A DNA stretch of 32,655 nt from Oscillospiraceae bacterium. Its GTDB lineage: Bacteria; Bacillota; Clostridia; Oscillospirales; Oscillospiraceae. The first letter of the stretch is position 1. The number at the start of each line of letters is the position of its first letter. The position numbers were made by a program, and so were the translations under genes. The stretch spans positions 1 to 32,655 of the forward strand of contig JAISJJ010000147.1 in NCBI GenBank assembly GCA_031261585.1, in the 5' to 3' direction. The notes below the pieces were generated by a model, which saw only the letters and a program-made list of their open reading frames with translations, had not been told where the DNA came from and did no database searches. Below are positions 7,572 through 18,540 of this stretch, in pieces.

Positions 7572-7581
7572 CAGTTGACAA
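7554..7581 (+). repeat. Four heptads at the buk stop codon
   Basis: TTAACAG, TTAACAA, TTGACAG and TTGACAA run in tandem. The buk TGA (7569-7571) lies in the third heptad. The array is in sense orientation to buk and is followed by a GGGACGAGGG phrase that recurs after other arrays. Confidence 0.9.
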
Positions 7582-7595
7582 TTTGGGACGAGGGT

Positions 7596-7735
7596 TGCGG
7601 CGTTGGACGGGGAACTCCCTCCGCCGTCTGCGGACGGCACCTCCCTCTCGGAGGGAGGCTGGGTTGGACGAAGGACGTACCCCCGTCAAAAGTCTCCCTC
7701 ACAGAGGGGGATGTCACGAAGTGACAGGGGGAGAC
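7596..7735. repeat. CGCA-loop composite element (inverted) plus a related GTCTCCC hairpin
   Basis: GCCGTC-TGCG-GACGGC (7623-7638) is the conserved inner hairpin in inverted orientation. The adjacent outer hairpin here is CCTCCCTC/GAGGGAGG rather than the CCCCCTTT/AAAGGGGG seen in other copies, a paired change. A second unit follows: GTCTCCC (7692-7698) pairs with GGGAGAC (7729-7735) around an inner TGTCAC-GAA-GTGACA hairpin (7712-7726). The 260-bp gap between buk and the glycosidase has no gene. Confidence 0.8.
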
Positions 7736-7762
7736 CGCGCCAAGACGATTAATTTCATCAAC

Positions 7763-7784
7763 GTGCGGTAGCGAAACGAGCCGC
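7763..7784. repeat. 22-bp repeat GTGCGGYAGCGAAACGAGCC type, copy 1
   Basis: Identical at 21 of 22 positions to 13378-13399. It contains a short GCGG/CCGC inverted repeat. Confidence 0.7.
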
Positions 7785-7831
7785 CGAGTGTGTTGACGCA
7801 CGCACGAAATCGTAAATTATAAGGAGAACAC

Positions 7832-8746
7832 ATGGAACACATCAACGCTATCAATTTCGCGCCGTTCGGGGGCAAGGGAGCGTTCGACAGCGACGCTGCT
7901 CGCGAGAGTTTGCGGCTCATGCGCGAACGCACGGGTGCGAGCCACGTGATTTTTACGCCGTCGGGGTTCCAGCAGACACCGCAGTCGGAGGACATCATAT
8001 TCGACGGCGAGTGGAACATGCCCGACGCGGAACTCGCGGCGTTCACCGAGTACGCGCAGGGTCTGGGACTGAAAGTGATCCTGAAACCGACGATCAACTG
8101 CATGAACGGCACGTGGCGCGCGTTCATCAACTTTTTCGACAACGAGGTGCCGCCCGAGCCGAAGTGGAGCAAATGGTTCCGCTCGCACACGGCGTTTCAC
8201 CTGCACTACGCCGCGCTCGCGCGCGAACTCGGTTGCGTCATGTACATCACGGGTTGCGAGATGGTCATGGCGGAGCGCAAGAGCGCGCACTGGCGTGAGC
8301 TTGTCGCGGAGTGCCGCGCCGCGTTCGGCGGTTTGGTGTCCTACAACACCGACAAGTATCAGGAGGACGCTGTGGACTGGTGGGACGCGGTGGACGTGAT
8401 ATCGAGCAGTGGGTACTACCCGACGGGTTCATGGGACACGCAGCTCGACCGCATTGAGCGCGTCGTGCGGCAGTTCGACAAGCCGTTTTTCTTCGCGGAG
8501 ATCGGGTGTATGTCCGCCGTCGGTTCGCCGAAAGTTCCGAACGACTGGCAGGCGGGCGGCGAAGCGTCGGGTGAGGAACAGGCGGCGTGGTACCGCGAGA
8601 TGTTCGAGAAAACGCGCGCGCGTGACTGGGTCGGCGGCTACGGGCTGTGGTCGTGGCAGGGCGATTTGTCCGACCTCGACGAGCGCGGGTATTCGCTGTA
8701 CGGCAAACCCGCCGAGACGGTCGTGCGGGAAGCGTTTACAAAATAA
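7832..8746 (+). CDS. GH113-like beta-mannanase/glycoside hydrolase
   Basis: 304 residues, a (beta/alpha)8-type clan GH-A enzyme most like family GH113. Candidate catalytic residues are Glu143 in the beta-4 motif YITGCEM (acid/base position) and Glu223 in PFFFAEIGCMS (nucleophile position). Other family-like pieces are GLGLKVILKPTIN, SSSGYYPTG and GYGLWSWQGD near the end. GH113 members cleave beta-1,4-mannan or related oligosaccharides. No signal peptide is present, so it probably acts on imported oligosaccharides in the cytoplasm. The ATG has AAGGAG at good spacing. It stands alone between a repeat cluster and the hairpin at 8786-8831, and no transporter is adjacent. Substrate is uncertain. 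Confidence 0.75.
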   Translation: MEHINAINFAPFGGKGAFDSDAARESLRLMRERTGASHVIFTPSGFQQTPQSEDIIFDGEWNMPDAELAAFTEYAQGLGLKVILKPTINCMNGTWRAFINFFDNEVPPEPKWSKWFRSHTAFHLHYAALARELGCVMYITGCEMVMAERKSAHWRELVAECRAAFGGLVSYNTDKYQEDAVDWWDAVDVISSSGYYPTGSWDTQLDRIERVVRQFDKPFFFAEIGCMSAVGSPKVPNDWQAGGEASGEEQAAWYREMFEKTRARDWVGGYGLWSWQGDLSDLDERGYSLYGKPAETVVREAFTK

Positions 8747-8785
8747 CGCACACATCGCCCGCTCAACAATAAATTTTCCGCAAAC

Positions 8786-8831
8786 CACAACAATTCGCGC
8801 CGAGGTTGATTCTTCGGCGCAATTTGTTGTG
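8786..8831 (+). terminator. Hairpin between the glycosidase gene and the recF promoter
   Basis: Two stacked stems, CACAACA (8786-8792) with TGTTGTG (8825-8831) and GCGCCGA (8797-8803) with TCGGCGC (8814-8820), are interrupted by a 4x4 internal loop. No T run follows, so termination is plausible rather than certain. Confidence 0.5.
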
Positions 8832-8860
8832 CTTCGCCGCCGAAATTCTACAAGTTTCTC

Positions 8861-8889
8861 TTGCAAAAAGACTTCAAATGTGCTATTAT
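8861..8889 (+). promoter_or_regulatory. Promoter of recF-remB
   Basis: TTGCAA (8861-8866), a 17-bp spacer and TATTAT (8884-8889) preceded by TG (8881-8882) form an extended -10 sigma-A promoter about 55 bp before the RecF start. Confidence 0.7.
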
Positions 8890-8946
8890 AATAAGGTATA
8901 CAAGAGTCAGATAAAAATCGGCAAAATGAGAGGGGCGGCGGTCATC

Positions 8947-10056
8947 ATGTTACATCGTCTCACTCTCGCGAATTTCCGCAACTACGCCGCGCTTGACGCA
9001 GAGTTCGCGCCGCGTCTCACCATCGTGTCGGGCGCGAACGGACAGGGCAAGACGAATCTGCTCGAAGCGTGCTACCTCGCGGCGACGGGTCGGTCACATC
9101 GCGGCTCGCGCGACCGCGAGATGATCCGTTTCGGCGAATCCGACGCCGTGTTGCGCGCCGAGATCGAGTTCGACAACCGCGAGATAACGCACGAACTGCG
9201 TCTGTCGAACACGGGCAGGCGCGTCAATATCCGCAACGGCTCGAAATTGCGCCGCGCGGACGCGTTCGCGGAGACGCTGTCGGCGGTGATGTTCACGCCC
9301 GACGATTTGAACCTCGTGCGTGGCGGTGCCGACGAGCGGCGGCGGTTACTCGACCGCTGCATCTCGCAACTGCGTCCGCGATACGCCGAAGCACTCGCGG
9401 AACACACGCGGCTGTACGCGCACAAGACGCGCGTATTGCGCGGTTGGCGCGAGAATTCGGGACTTCTCGATGCGCTGCCCGAATTCAATAACGCACTCAT
9501 AGACGCGGACGCGCGGCTGATCTTCTACCGCGCGTCGTTTGTGCGCAAACTTGCGGAGCGTGCGCGCGTATTGCACGCCGACTGTTCGCACGGCACCGAG
9601 GAACTCGCGCTGACGTACAAGACCGTGCGCGGTGCCGATACCGAAAATCCCGACAGAGCCGTGATTGCTCACGCGTTGCGTGAGCGGTCACGTGAGTTGT
9701 ACGACGCGGAGCTTGCGAGTGGACAGTGCCTTGTCGGTGCGCGGCGCGACGATATCGAGATCGCGATAAACGGCACCGAGGCGCGCAAATACGCGTCACA
9801 GGGGCAGGCTCGAACCGCCGCACTCGCCGTCAAACTCGCGGAGCGCGAGATCATGGCGGACGAGTTGGGGCGCGCGCCGCTGCTGCTGCTCGACGACGTG
9901 CTCAGTGAACTCGACGAAGCGCGGCGCGAATTTGTGCTCACGCGGTCGAGCGGAGGTCAGGTCGTCATATCGACGTGCGTGTTGGGCGAGACACCGCCGA
10001 ACACGCGGATAATTGAGATTCAGAACGGAGGAATCGCGCGGTGTATTATTACTTAG
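8947..10056 (+). CDS. recF: DNA replication and repair ATPase RecF
   Basis: 369 residues, normal RecF length. Start MLHRLTLANFRNY aligns with family N-termini. Walker A is GANGQGKTN (about 30-38), and Walker B/D-loop is LLLLDDVLSELDEARR near residue 320. RecF is an SMC/ABC-like ATPase that with RecO and RecR loads RecA at gapped DNA. An upstream in-frame ATG at 8926 would add seven residues but lacks family support. The stop overlaps the remB GTG by 16 bp, preserving the classic recF-remB-gyrB order. The gene before it is a glycosidase, not dnaN. Confidence 0.95.
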   Translation: MLHRLTLANFRNYAALDAEFAPRLTIVSGANGQGKTNLLEACYLAATGRSHRGSRDREMIRFGESDAVLRAEIEFDNREITHELRLSNTGRRVNIRNGSKLRRADAFAETLSAVMFTPDDLNLVRGGADERRRLLDRCISQLRPRYAEALAEHTRLYAHKTRVLRGWRENSGLLDALPEFNNALIDADARLIFYRASFVRKLAERARVLHADCSHGTEELALTYKTVRGADTENPDRAVIAHALRERSRELYDAELASGQCLVGARRDDIEIAINGTEARKYASQGQARTAALAVKLAEREIMADELGRAPLLLLDDVLSELDEARREFVLTRSSGGQVVISTCVLGETPPNTRIIEIQNGGIARCIIT

Positions 10057-10270
10057 GCGGCGGCGAGGTCGTGGACGACGGCGAGATCATCGGCGTGTTC
10101 GATGCGGACAACTGCACTGCGGCGAAATCGACGCGCGAATACCTCGAACGGCGGCAGTCGCGCGGTGAACTGAAATCGCTCGCCGACGGCGAACCGCGCT
10201 ACATAGTCGTAACGGCAAGCCGTCGCGGAGAAAAGGCGTATTTCACGCAGTTCCGACCGAAAAGCGTAGT

Positions 10271-10274
<4 letters not shown>
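10041..10274 (+). CDS. remB: RemB-like extracellular matrix regulator (DUF370 family)
   Basis: 77 residues; B. subtilis RemB (YaaB) is of similar size and sits in the same place between recF and gyrB. MYYYLGGGEVVDDGEIIGVFD and SREYL-like TREYLERRQ match the family. RemA/RemB proteins regulate biofilm matrix and osmoprotection genes in Bacillus; RemA forms DNA-binding rings. The GTG start lies within the end of recF. The TGA stop at 10272-10274 is inside the first TTGACAG heptad of an adjacent repeat array. Confidence 0.85.
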
Positions 10275-12533
<2,259 letters not shown>

Positions 12534-12539
12534 TGTCAA

Positions 12540-12567
12540 TTGACAGTTAACAATTAACAATGAACAA
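12540..12567 (+). repeat. Heptads just after the gyrB stop codon
   Basis: TTGACAG, TTAACAA, TTAACAA and the variant TGAACAA start 7 bp after the gyrB TGA, in sense orientation. Confidence 0.85.
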
Positions 12568-12608
12568 TTACGTGGGTTTGGACGAGGGATACGAAAGGTG
12601 TGCGGTTT

Positions 12609-13097
12609 ATGACGGTATTGGGTGTTTGGCGAAAAATTCTGGTTGTATGCCGCATGATTTTGACGGGGTTGTCGATTGCGTTCGTGCCGATCAGCGTGTT
12701 TAATTACGCGCTCAGCATTTGGGGGCTCGGACTCAACCTGTTAGAATCCTTCGTGCTTACCGCGCTTTGGGTGCTGTGGCTGGTTGCTTACGGCGTTACG
12801 CGTTTGGCGACGCGGCGCAAAGCGGTGACTGACAGTAAAAGCGGTGCAATCACACGGCGGCACGGCAACAGGGTGATACGCGTTTGCCGTAAGACGCTGA
12901 CAGTGTTGTCGATCGCGTATGTGCCGATGTGGATACTCTTTGCGGTTGTTGACAGTGGAGTGAGCTTGAATTACGCGGTTGTGATAGCAGTAGTGATATA
13001 TTCTATGGCACTCGCCGCATTGTGGGTGCTGTGGCTTATCGCGAACGGTATCACGCGCATTGTTACACGACTGAAAAATTCCGAAAGCAAAGCGTAG
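12609..13097 (+). CDS. Four-helix membrane protein made of two similar halves, function unknown
   Basis: 162 residues with four predicted membrane segments. Residues about 10-68 and 93-157 are an internal duplication. CRMILTGLSIAFVP corresponds to CRKTLTVLSIAYVP, and TALWVLWLVAYGVTRLATR corresponds to AALWVLWLIANGITRIVTR. The halves are joined by a basic, Ser-rich linker (about 69-90). ATG 12609 is taken with AAAGG upstream; a GTG at 12600 is an alternative. No known family is recognised. It is wedged between gyrB and gyrA and looks less GC-biased in codon use than its neighbours, which could mean acquisition. Confidence 0.6.
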   Translation: MTVLGVWRKILVVCRMILTGLSIAFVPISVFNYALSIWGLGLNLLESFVLTALWVLWLVAYGVTRLATRRKAVTDSKSGAITRRHGNRVIRVCRKTLTVLSIAYVPMWILFAVVDSGVSLNYAVVIAVVIYSMALAALWVLWLIANGITRIVTRLKNSESKA

Positions 13098-13901
13098 CCT
13101 GTAAAGCCGACGCAGTCGGCTCCGAGCGGGTAACGTGTTACGCGCAAAATATGCGAATCAAGAGGTGAAACCGTATGCAGACCGCAACAGGGCGACCACA
13201 TAGGGTCGCCCCTACATAAACCGTGAGACGTGCGCATTTGTAGGGGCGATTAGTAATCGCCCGCGCACAATTATACGATTTGCGAAACGTCAGACAATGC
13301 GCACGGGCGATTGCTAATCGCCCCTACGCGCGAAACCAAAACACACATGAGAACCAAGACCCGCAAACGCCACCGATGTGCGGCAGCGAAACGAGCCGCA
13401 GAGACTTTTAACGTGACGTGACGCATTTTTCTCGCCGTAAGGCGACGCAAGGCTGTCGGTTTTGGAGTGATTCGCCGCGAACTCCGCAACCGCTGCCGTC
13501 CTCGGCAAAAGGAAGTCGCGGGGTTGCCAACCCTCGCGCGTCTCCCGTCTAACGGGCTTTGGTTACTTTCTCCCGAAAGAAAGTAACGCCGCGCGGCGAG
13601 CGCGGACAAACTATCGAAAAGCAGAGCATAGCCCGCGACGCAAGTCGCGCGCAATATCAAGGGGATTCTTCGCAGGCTCAGATGGAGTCCGCAGACGACA
13701 TGCAACGCGCAACCGCACCGCAGTGCGGCACTTAGCGCGTGTAATGACAGCGGTGGGCAAGTCGCGCGCATGAGATTCTTCGCTTCGCTCTGAATGACAG
13801 AGAAGCACAAGTCGCGCGCATAGTCAAAGACACGGCAGGGACGATGTGGACATCGCCCCATACAACAAGTAATGCAGAATAAATAAACAAGGTGACTGAT
13901 A
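13098..13901. repeat. 804-bp gene-free repeat island between the membrane gene and gyrA
   Basis: Contents in order: an inverted GTAGGGG-family copy with core GGGCGACC/GGTCGCCC (13188-13215); a direct copy with core GGGCGATT/AATCGCCC (13240-13262) facing an inverted partner (13305-13327); the 22-bp repeat (13378-13399); a 10-bp stem GTTACTTTCT/AGAAAGTAAC (13562-13571 with 13578-13587); three occurrences of AAGTCGCGCGCA (near 13645, 13757 and 13811); and GATTCTTCGCTTCGCTCTGA (from 13771), the inner end of a CATTCTGAGCGAAGCGAAGAATC-like element. The gyrA ribosome binding site AAGGTGA is at 13889-13895. No supported gene or RNA was found. Confidence 0.8.
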
Positions 13902-16535
13902 ATGGCAAAACGTAAACGTCCCGACGATAACGAGGACATAAGCTACCCGAATCAAAATATAATCATCTCCAAGCTCGAGAGCGAGATGACCGTGTCGTAC
14001 ATCGACTACGCGATGTCCGTCATCGCAGGGCGCGCGCTGCCCGACGTGCGCGACGGGCTGAAACCCGTGCATCGGCGTATCCTGTACGCGATGTACGAGG
14101 AGAATTTGACGCACGAACGCCCGTACCGCAAGGCGGCGACCGCCGTCGGCGACGTGCTGGGTCGGTACCACCCGCACGGCGACGCGTCCGTGTACGACGC
14201 TCTCGTGCGTCTCGGGCAGGACTTCACGATGCGCGCACCGCTCATCGACGGACACGGCAACTTCGGTTCGGCGGACGGCGATCCCCCCGCCGCGATGCGT
14301 TATACGGAGGCGCGGTTGTCGCGGCTCTCGGCGGAGATGCTGCGCGACATCGACAAGGACACGGTGGACTGGGACGCGAACTACGACGAGACGCGGAAAG
14401 AGCCGTCCGTCATGCCGTCGCGGTTCCCTAACCTCATCATCAACGGCTCGTCGGGTATCGCGGTCGGCATGGCTACGAATATGCCGCCGCACAACCTGCG
14501 CGAGACGATTGACGCGGTTATCTGCGTGCTTGAAAACCCCGACGCGGATTTGGACGATTTGATGCAGCACATCAAGGGTCCCGATTTCCCGACGGGCGGA
14601 ATCATCATGGGTCACGCGGGTATGCGCTCGGCGTACGCGACGGGGCGCGGCAAGGTGCGTCTGCGCGCGCGGACGGAGTTCGAGCAGTACGGCGCGGGCG
14701 GCGACAGGACGCGCATTATCGTCACGGAGATGCCGTATCAGGTCGTGCGCAAGAACGTCATGGAGGCGATTGCCGAACACGTCAAGAACAAGCGCATCGA
14801 GGGTGTCTCGGGCTTGCGCGACGAGTCCGACCGCAACGGTATCCGCATGGTCATTGAACTGCGGCGCGACGCGAACCCGCAGGTGACGCTGAATCAACTG
14901 TTCGCGAACACGCAGTTGCAGATCACATTCGCGATTACGCAACTCGCGCTCGTCACCGTGCCGAACACGGACGGCGTGAACAAACTGCAACCGCGCATTT
15001 TGACGTTGCGCGGGCTGATCGACCACTACATCACGCACCAAGAGGAGGTGCTTGTGCGCCGCACGAGGTTTGACCTCAAAAAGGCGCGTGAGCGCGCGCA
15101 CATATTGGAGGGACTGCGCATCGCCGTCGACAACATCGACGAGGTGATCCGCATAATCCGTTCGAGCTATGACAACGCGCGCGAGAATTTGATGGAGCGG
15201 TTCGGGCTGAGCGAACTCCAAGCGAACGCGATTCTCGAGATGCAGTTGCGGCGTTTGCAAGGGCTTGAACGCGAGAAAATCGAGGCTGAATACGAGGAAT
15301 TGCAGCGCAAAATCGAGTACTATCTCGACCTGCTCGCAAATCCCGAAAAACTGCGCCGACTGCTCATCGACGAACTCGCCGTGATACGCGACAAGTTCGG
15401 CTCGGAGCGCAGTACCGAGATCGCGGCGGTCGAGGACGAGATCGACATCGAGGACCTGATCGAGGAGGAGCAGTGCGTCTACACGCTGACGAACGCGGGG
15501 TACATCAAGCGGCAACCCGCGAACACGTACCGCGCACAGCGTCGCGGCGGTCGCGGCATCACCGCGATGACGACGCGCGAGGAGGACTACGTCGAAAATA
15601 TCCTCTCCGCGTCGACGCACGACCATATCCTGTTCTTCACGAACAGCGGGCGCGCGTTCGTCACCAAGGGCTACCGCGTACCCGAATCGGGGCGCGCCGC
15701 CAAGGGTACGTTCATCTCGAATCTCCTGAATTTGCAAGAGGGTGAGCGCGTAACCGCGATGATCGCGGCGGCGGGGCGCGACGACGACCGCTATCTCGTG
15801 TTCATCACGAAACGCGGCACGGTCAAGCGCATGTCGACCCGCGAACTGAAAAATATCCGCGCGTCGGGTATCCGCGCCGTGAATCTCGCGGAGGACGACG
15901 AACTGATCTCCGTGCGCGAGACGGACGGGAGCGAGATGATCCTGATCGCGACGCACGACGGCATGTCGATATGCTTCAACGAGACGGATTTGCGCCCGAT
16001 GGGTCGCGCGGCGGCGGGTGTGCGCGGTATTCGACTGCGCGCGGGCGACTACTGCGTCGGTGCGGCTCGGACGCGCGAGGGCGGCAGTCTGCTGACCGTC
16101 ACCGAGAACGGTTACGGCAAGCGCACCGCGATCAGCGAGTACCTGCGCGGCGCAGAGGGTGAGCAGGAGGCGCAGAATCGCGGCGGCACGGGCAAGCTCA
16201 ACTGCCGCGTCACCGAGAAAACGGGAAAGGTCGCGGACGTGAAAGTCGTCGACGACCACGACGATATCCTGCTGATCTCCGACGACGGCACGATTATCCG
16301 CATGGCGGCGGACACGATACCGACGTTAGGCAGAGCGACACAGGGCGTGCGCCTGATGAAAGTAGGCACCGACGCGCGCGTGATAGCCGTAGCACGCGCG
16401 GACAAAGACGAGACGGACGACACAGAACCCGCCGTAGGGGTCGATGTCCTTGTTGACCCTCCCGAAATCGAGGTTGAGATCGATGAAATAGAGGTCGAAA
16501 TTGAGCCCGAGGTCGACGATTACGCCGAGGAATAA
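13902..16535 (+). CDS. gyrA: DNA gyrase subunit A
   Basis: 877 residues. The winged-helix/tower N-part carries catalytic Tyr134 in [12 protein letters not shown] coiled-coil precedes the C-terminal beta-pinwheel, which contains the gyrase-specific GyrA box QRRGGRG near residue 545, distinguishing it from ParC. It cleaves and passes DNA with GyrB. The quinolone-determining stretch reads [10 protein letters not shown]: Ala95 stands where E. coli has Ser83, Ser96 at the Ala84 position, and Asp99 equals Asp87. The tail (about 840-877) is strongly acidic, rich in Glu, Asp, Val and Ile. ATG 13902 has AAGGTGA at good spacing. About 1.37 kb separates it from gyrB. Confidence 0.97.
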   Translation: MAKRKRPDDNEDISYPNQNIIISKLESEMTVSYIDYAMSVIAGRALPDVRDGLKPVHRRILYAMYEENLTHERPYRKAATAVGDVLGRYHPHGDASVYDALVRLGQDFTMRAPLIDGHGNFGSADGDPPAAMRYTEARLSRLSAEMLRDIDKDTVDWDANYDETRKEPSVMPSRFPNLIINGSSGIAVGMATNMPPHNLRETIDAVICVLENPDADLDDLMQHIKGPDFPTGGIIMGHAGMRSAYATGRGKVRLRARTEFEQYGAGGDRTRIIVTEMPYQVVRKNVMEAIAEHVKNKRIEGVSGLRDESDRNGIRMVIELRRDANPQVTLNQLFANTQLQITFAITQLALVTVPNTDGVNKLQPRILTLRGLIDHYITHQEEVLVRRTRFDLKKARERAHILEGLRIAVDNIDEVIRIIRSSYDNARENLMERFGLSELQANAILEMQLRRLQGLEREKIEAEYEELQRKIEYYLDLLANPEKLRRLLIDELAVIRDKFGSERSTEIAAVEDEIDIEDLIEEEQCVYTLTNAGYIKRQPANTYRAQRRGGRGITAMTTREEDYVENILSASTHDHILFFTNSGRAFVTKGYRVPESGRAAKGTFISNLLNLQEGERVTAMIAAAGRDDDRYLVFITKRGTVKRMSTRELKNIRASGIRAVNLAEDDELISVRETDGSEMILIATHDGMSICFNETDLRPMGRAAAGVRGIRLRAGDYCVGAARTREGGSLLTVTENGYGKRTAISEYLRGAEGEQEAQNRGGTGKLNCRVTEKTGKVADVKVVDDHDDILLISDDGTIIRMAADTIPTLGRATQGVRLMKVGTDARVIAVARADKDETDDTEPAVGVDVLVDPPEIEVEIDEIEVEIEPEVDDYAEE

Positions 16536-16548
16536 GCCATAGGGACGA

Positions 16549-16740
16549 GGGACAAACCCCCGCCGCTTGCGAGCGGCACCCCCTTTCCGAAAGGGGGCAG
16601 GGACGTTGGACGGGAGTTTGTATGGTCGTTCTTCCATCGTCCGACACGTCCACCGTCCATCGCCGTAACCCCGTCCAAACCTTGCCCCCTTTCGTAAAGG
16701 GGGTGCCGACCGCAGTCGGCGGGGGTTTGCCCCCGTCCCG
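16549..16740. repeat. Head-to-head pair of CGCA-loop composite elements after gyrA
   Basis: The left, inverted copy has GCCGCT-TGCG-AGCGGC at 16562-16577 followed by CCCCCTTT/AAAGGGGG. The right, direct copy has CCCCCTTT/AAAGGGGG at 16685-16703, then GCCGAC-CGCA-GTCGGC at 16705-16720. The layout matches 10307-10540. It fills the gyrA to winged-helix gene gap and could form a long hairpin after gyrA. Confidence 0.85.
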
Positions 16741-16791
16741 CACGCAGCCCGCGATGACGCCGCGAACCGAATCACATACAGGAGCGAAATT

Positions 16792-17772
16792 ATGACCACC
16801 GAGGAAATTCTGCGCGTTCGCATGTTCAATCTGTGGCTCACGCGGCGTTGTCCCGATGTCGTGCTGCTCGCGCGCGAGATGTTGGGGCTACACTCGTGGT
16901 TCTACCGCAATGTCCGTTACTCCGCGATTATTCGCGGTGCGGACATCTCGCGGTGGAAAACGCGCCTGACCAAGACGTGGCTGTATCGCGGGACGTTGCA
17001 CGGTGTTGACCCCGACGATCTGCCGCTGCTGCTCGCGCTGCATCAGGGCGAGACGTGGTTCGAGCGGCAGTACGGGCGTGCGTTCGCGGACAACGCCACG
17101 GAGGAGGTCGTGCGCTGTCTCGAGGACGGCATCTATTCACGGCAGGAGATGCGGCAAATATTCTCAGACACGTATGACAGGCGCATGATTGACGACCTGT
17201 TTTCGCCGTGGGGCGGTATCTTCGTCGGGCTTGCGCGGCGCGGTATCGTCGCGTTCCGCGATATGACGAGCCGCGACTTCGATCTCATCGCGGTGGACGA
17301 TATTCCGAGCTTCGACGACGCGTTTCCCGAGGCTCTGCGGCGGTATTTCGCGGCGTACGGACCCTCGACGACGGCTGACGCTGCGTGGTTCATGGGCTTA
17401 TCGGCTGACCACTTCAAAGCCGCCGATCTGTCCGCGTTCAACAGCTTCGAGCTGGACGGCAAGCGTTTTTATTACACGGACGAGCCTGAGAAACTGCCCG
17501 ATATCCCGAAAGTGCAGATTTTGGCGGGGTTCGACCCGCTCATTGTGAGCTATTCCGACCGCGGCGCGGTGCTGCCCGACGAGTACAAGCGCGCCGTGAT
17601 TCTGACGTCGGGCATATGTATGCCGACGGTCGCGGTGGACGGGCGCATCGCGGGGCTGTGGAGCATCAAAAAGCGCGATCCCGTCGTCGAGTTCTTCACG
17701 AGCCAGCCGAAACGTATTCGTGACAAGGCGGCGGAACAGGTCGAGCGGATTATTCGCGCGCCCGAAAATTAA
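16792..17772 (+). CDS. Winged-helix DNA-binding protein of the AlkZ/YcaQ family
   Basis: 326 residues resembling the HTH_42 (AlkZ/YcaQ) family: an N-terminal block leading into LLGLHSW, a mid-domain THE-like YRGTLHGVDPDDLPLLL, and a C-terminal block with GFDPLIVSYSDR and VDGRIAGLWSIKK. Characterised members are DNA glycosylases that remove alkylated or crosslinked bases and use a Gln-X-Gln, Gln-X-Asp or His-X-Gln element after the LGL segment. Here the aligned residues appear to be His34-Ser35-Trp36, so the usual second polar catalytic residue is missing. It may be an altered enzyme or a DNA-binding protein. GGAG (16781-16784) precedes the ATG. rnhA follows after 15 bp. Confidence 0.75.
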   Translation: MTTEEILRVRMFNLWLTRRCPDVVLLAREMLGLHSWFYRNVRYSAIIRGADISRWKTRLTKTWLYRGTLHGVDPDDLPLLLALHQGETWFERQYGRAFADNATEEVVRCLEDGIYSRQEMRQIFSDTYDRRMIDDLFSPWGGIFVGLARRGIVAFRDMTSRDFDLIAVDDIPSFDDAFPEALRRYFAAYGPSTTADAAWFMGLSADHFKAADLSAFNSFELDGKRFYYTDEPEKLPDIPKVQILAGFDPLIVSYSDRGAVLPDEYKRAVILTSGICMPTVAVDGRIAGLWSIKKRDPVVEFFTSQPKRIRDKAAEQVERIIRAPEN

Positions 17773-17787
17773 ATTTAGGAAATATCT

Positions 17788-18219
17788 GTGAAAAAAGTTG
17801 ACATATACACCGACGGCGCGTGTTCGGGCAACCCCGGTCCCGGCGGTTGGGGCGCGGTACTCATGTACGGCGCGAAAAAACGCGAGATGTCGGGCGGCGA
17901 CCACGCGACGACGAACAACCGCATGGAGCTGCTCGCCGTAATCACCGCGTTGGAGACGCTGACGGAGCCGTGCGAGGTCGCGCTGTACTCCGATTCGCAG
18001 TACGTCACGAACGCGATCAACAAACGCTGGCTCGACGGGTGGGTGAAAGTCAATTTTCACCGCAAGACGGGCGACGTGAAGAACCCCGATCTGTGGCGGC
18101 GGCTGCTGCCGCTCATCGAACGGCACCGCGTGACGTTCATCTGGGTGAAAGGTCACGCCGAGAACGAGTACAACAACCGCTGCGACGAACTCGCGCGCGC
18201 CGCAATTGAGAGAGGGTAA
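17788..18219 (+). CDS. rnhA: Ribonuclease HI
   Basis: 143 residues. All catalytic residues are in place: Asp9 ([16 protein letters not shown]), Glu47 (NNRMELLA), Asp69 (YSDSQYV) and Asp133 (RCDELAR), plus His123 in VKGHAENE, matching E. coli D10, E48, D70, D134 and H124. It degrades the RNA strand of RNA-DNA hybrids, for example R-loops and primers. The basic-protrusion segment is present ([17 protein letters not shown]). The start is GTG with AGGA upstream, 15 bp after the preceding gene, so the two are probably co-transcribed. Confidence 0.95.
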   Translation: MKKVDIYTDGACSGNPGPGGWGAVLMYGAKKREMSGGDHATTNNRMELLAVITALETLTEPCEVALYSDSQYVTNAINKRWLDGWVKVNFHRKTGDVKNPDLWRRLLPLIERHRVTFIWVKGHAENEYNNRCDELARAAIERG

Positions 18220-18221
18220 AC

Positions 18222-18282
18222 GAGAGGTTAGATGTGAGCGGTTAGAACGGGTGCTGTTCTGACCTCTCACATCTAACCTCTC
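18222..18282. repeat. Palindromic repeat after rnhA
   Basis: Perfect 17-bp arms (18222-18238 and 18266-18282) contain GAGGTTAGATGTGAG; the interior also pairs (GTTAGAAC with GTTCTGAC). Related text, TGTTAGAGGT and GAGGTTAGAACGG, occurs at 21301-21325 before valS. It could serve as an rnhA 3' hairpin. The remaining space to 18410 shows no further gene. Confidence 0.75.
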
Positions 18283-18410
18283 ACATCTTCGGGTAACGTC
18301 CTCGCGCGCGCCGCATATTATGCACTGTACCAAAGACAAAGGGGATATCCCAACATAGCGCGAGCGTGAACAGCGCGCCGCGCATAATCAATCCGGAGGA
18401 AAACAACACC

Positions 18411-18527
18411 ATGTGTGGAAAACTTTTCGGCGGCGGTAGCTGCCTGTGGATCATCATAATTCTGGTGATCCTGTATTGCTGCGGCTGCTTCGGCGGCGGC
18501 GAGATCGGACCCAACAACGGGTTTTAA
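18411..18527 (+). CDS. 38-residue Cys/Gly-rich single-span membrane peptide
   Basis: Begins MCGKLFGGGS and ends EIGPNNGF. It contains one hydrophobic span (about 12-23, LWIIIILVILY) followed by CCGCFGGGE. Cysteines are at positions 2, 11, 23, 24 and 26. A strong Shine-Dalgarno GGAGGA (18395-18400) sits 10 bp before the ATG and a 13-bp terminator hairpin follows within 15 bp, so the ORF is framed like a real gene. It loosely recalls very small Gly-rich hydrophobic proteins of Bacillota such as the YjcZ group, but no firm homology is claimed. Function is unknown. Confidence 0.65.
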   Translation: MCGKLFGGGSCLWIIIILVILYCCGCFGGGEIGPNNGF

Positions 18528-18540
18528 CGTAAGATAACAG

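Noticed and set aside
13824..16259. 811-codon open frame on the minus strand opposite gyrA
   Set aside because: It mirrors the GC-rich codon pattern of gyrA, is Arg/Val/His-rich without any family motif, and gyrA itself is unmistakable. Similar long shadows oppose gyrB and valS.
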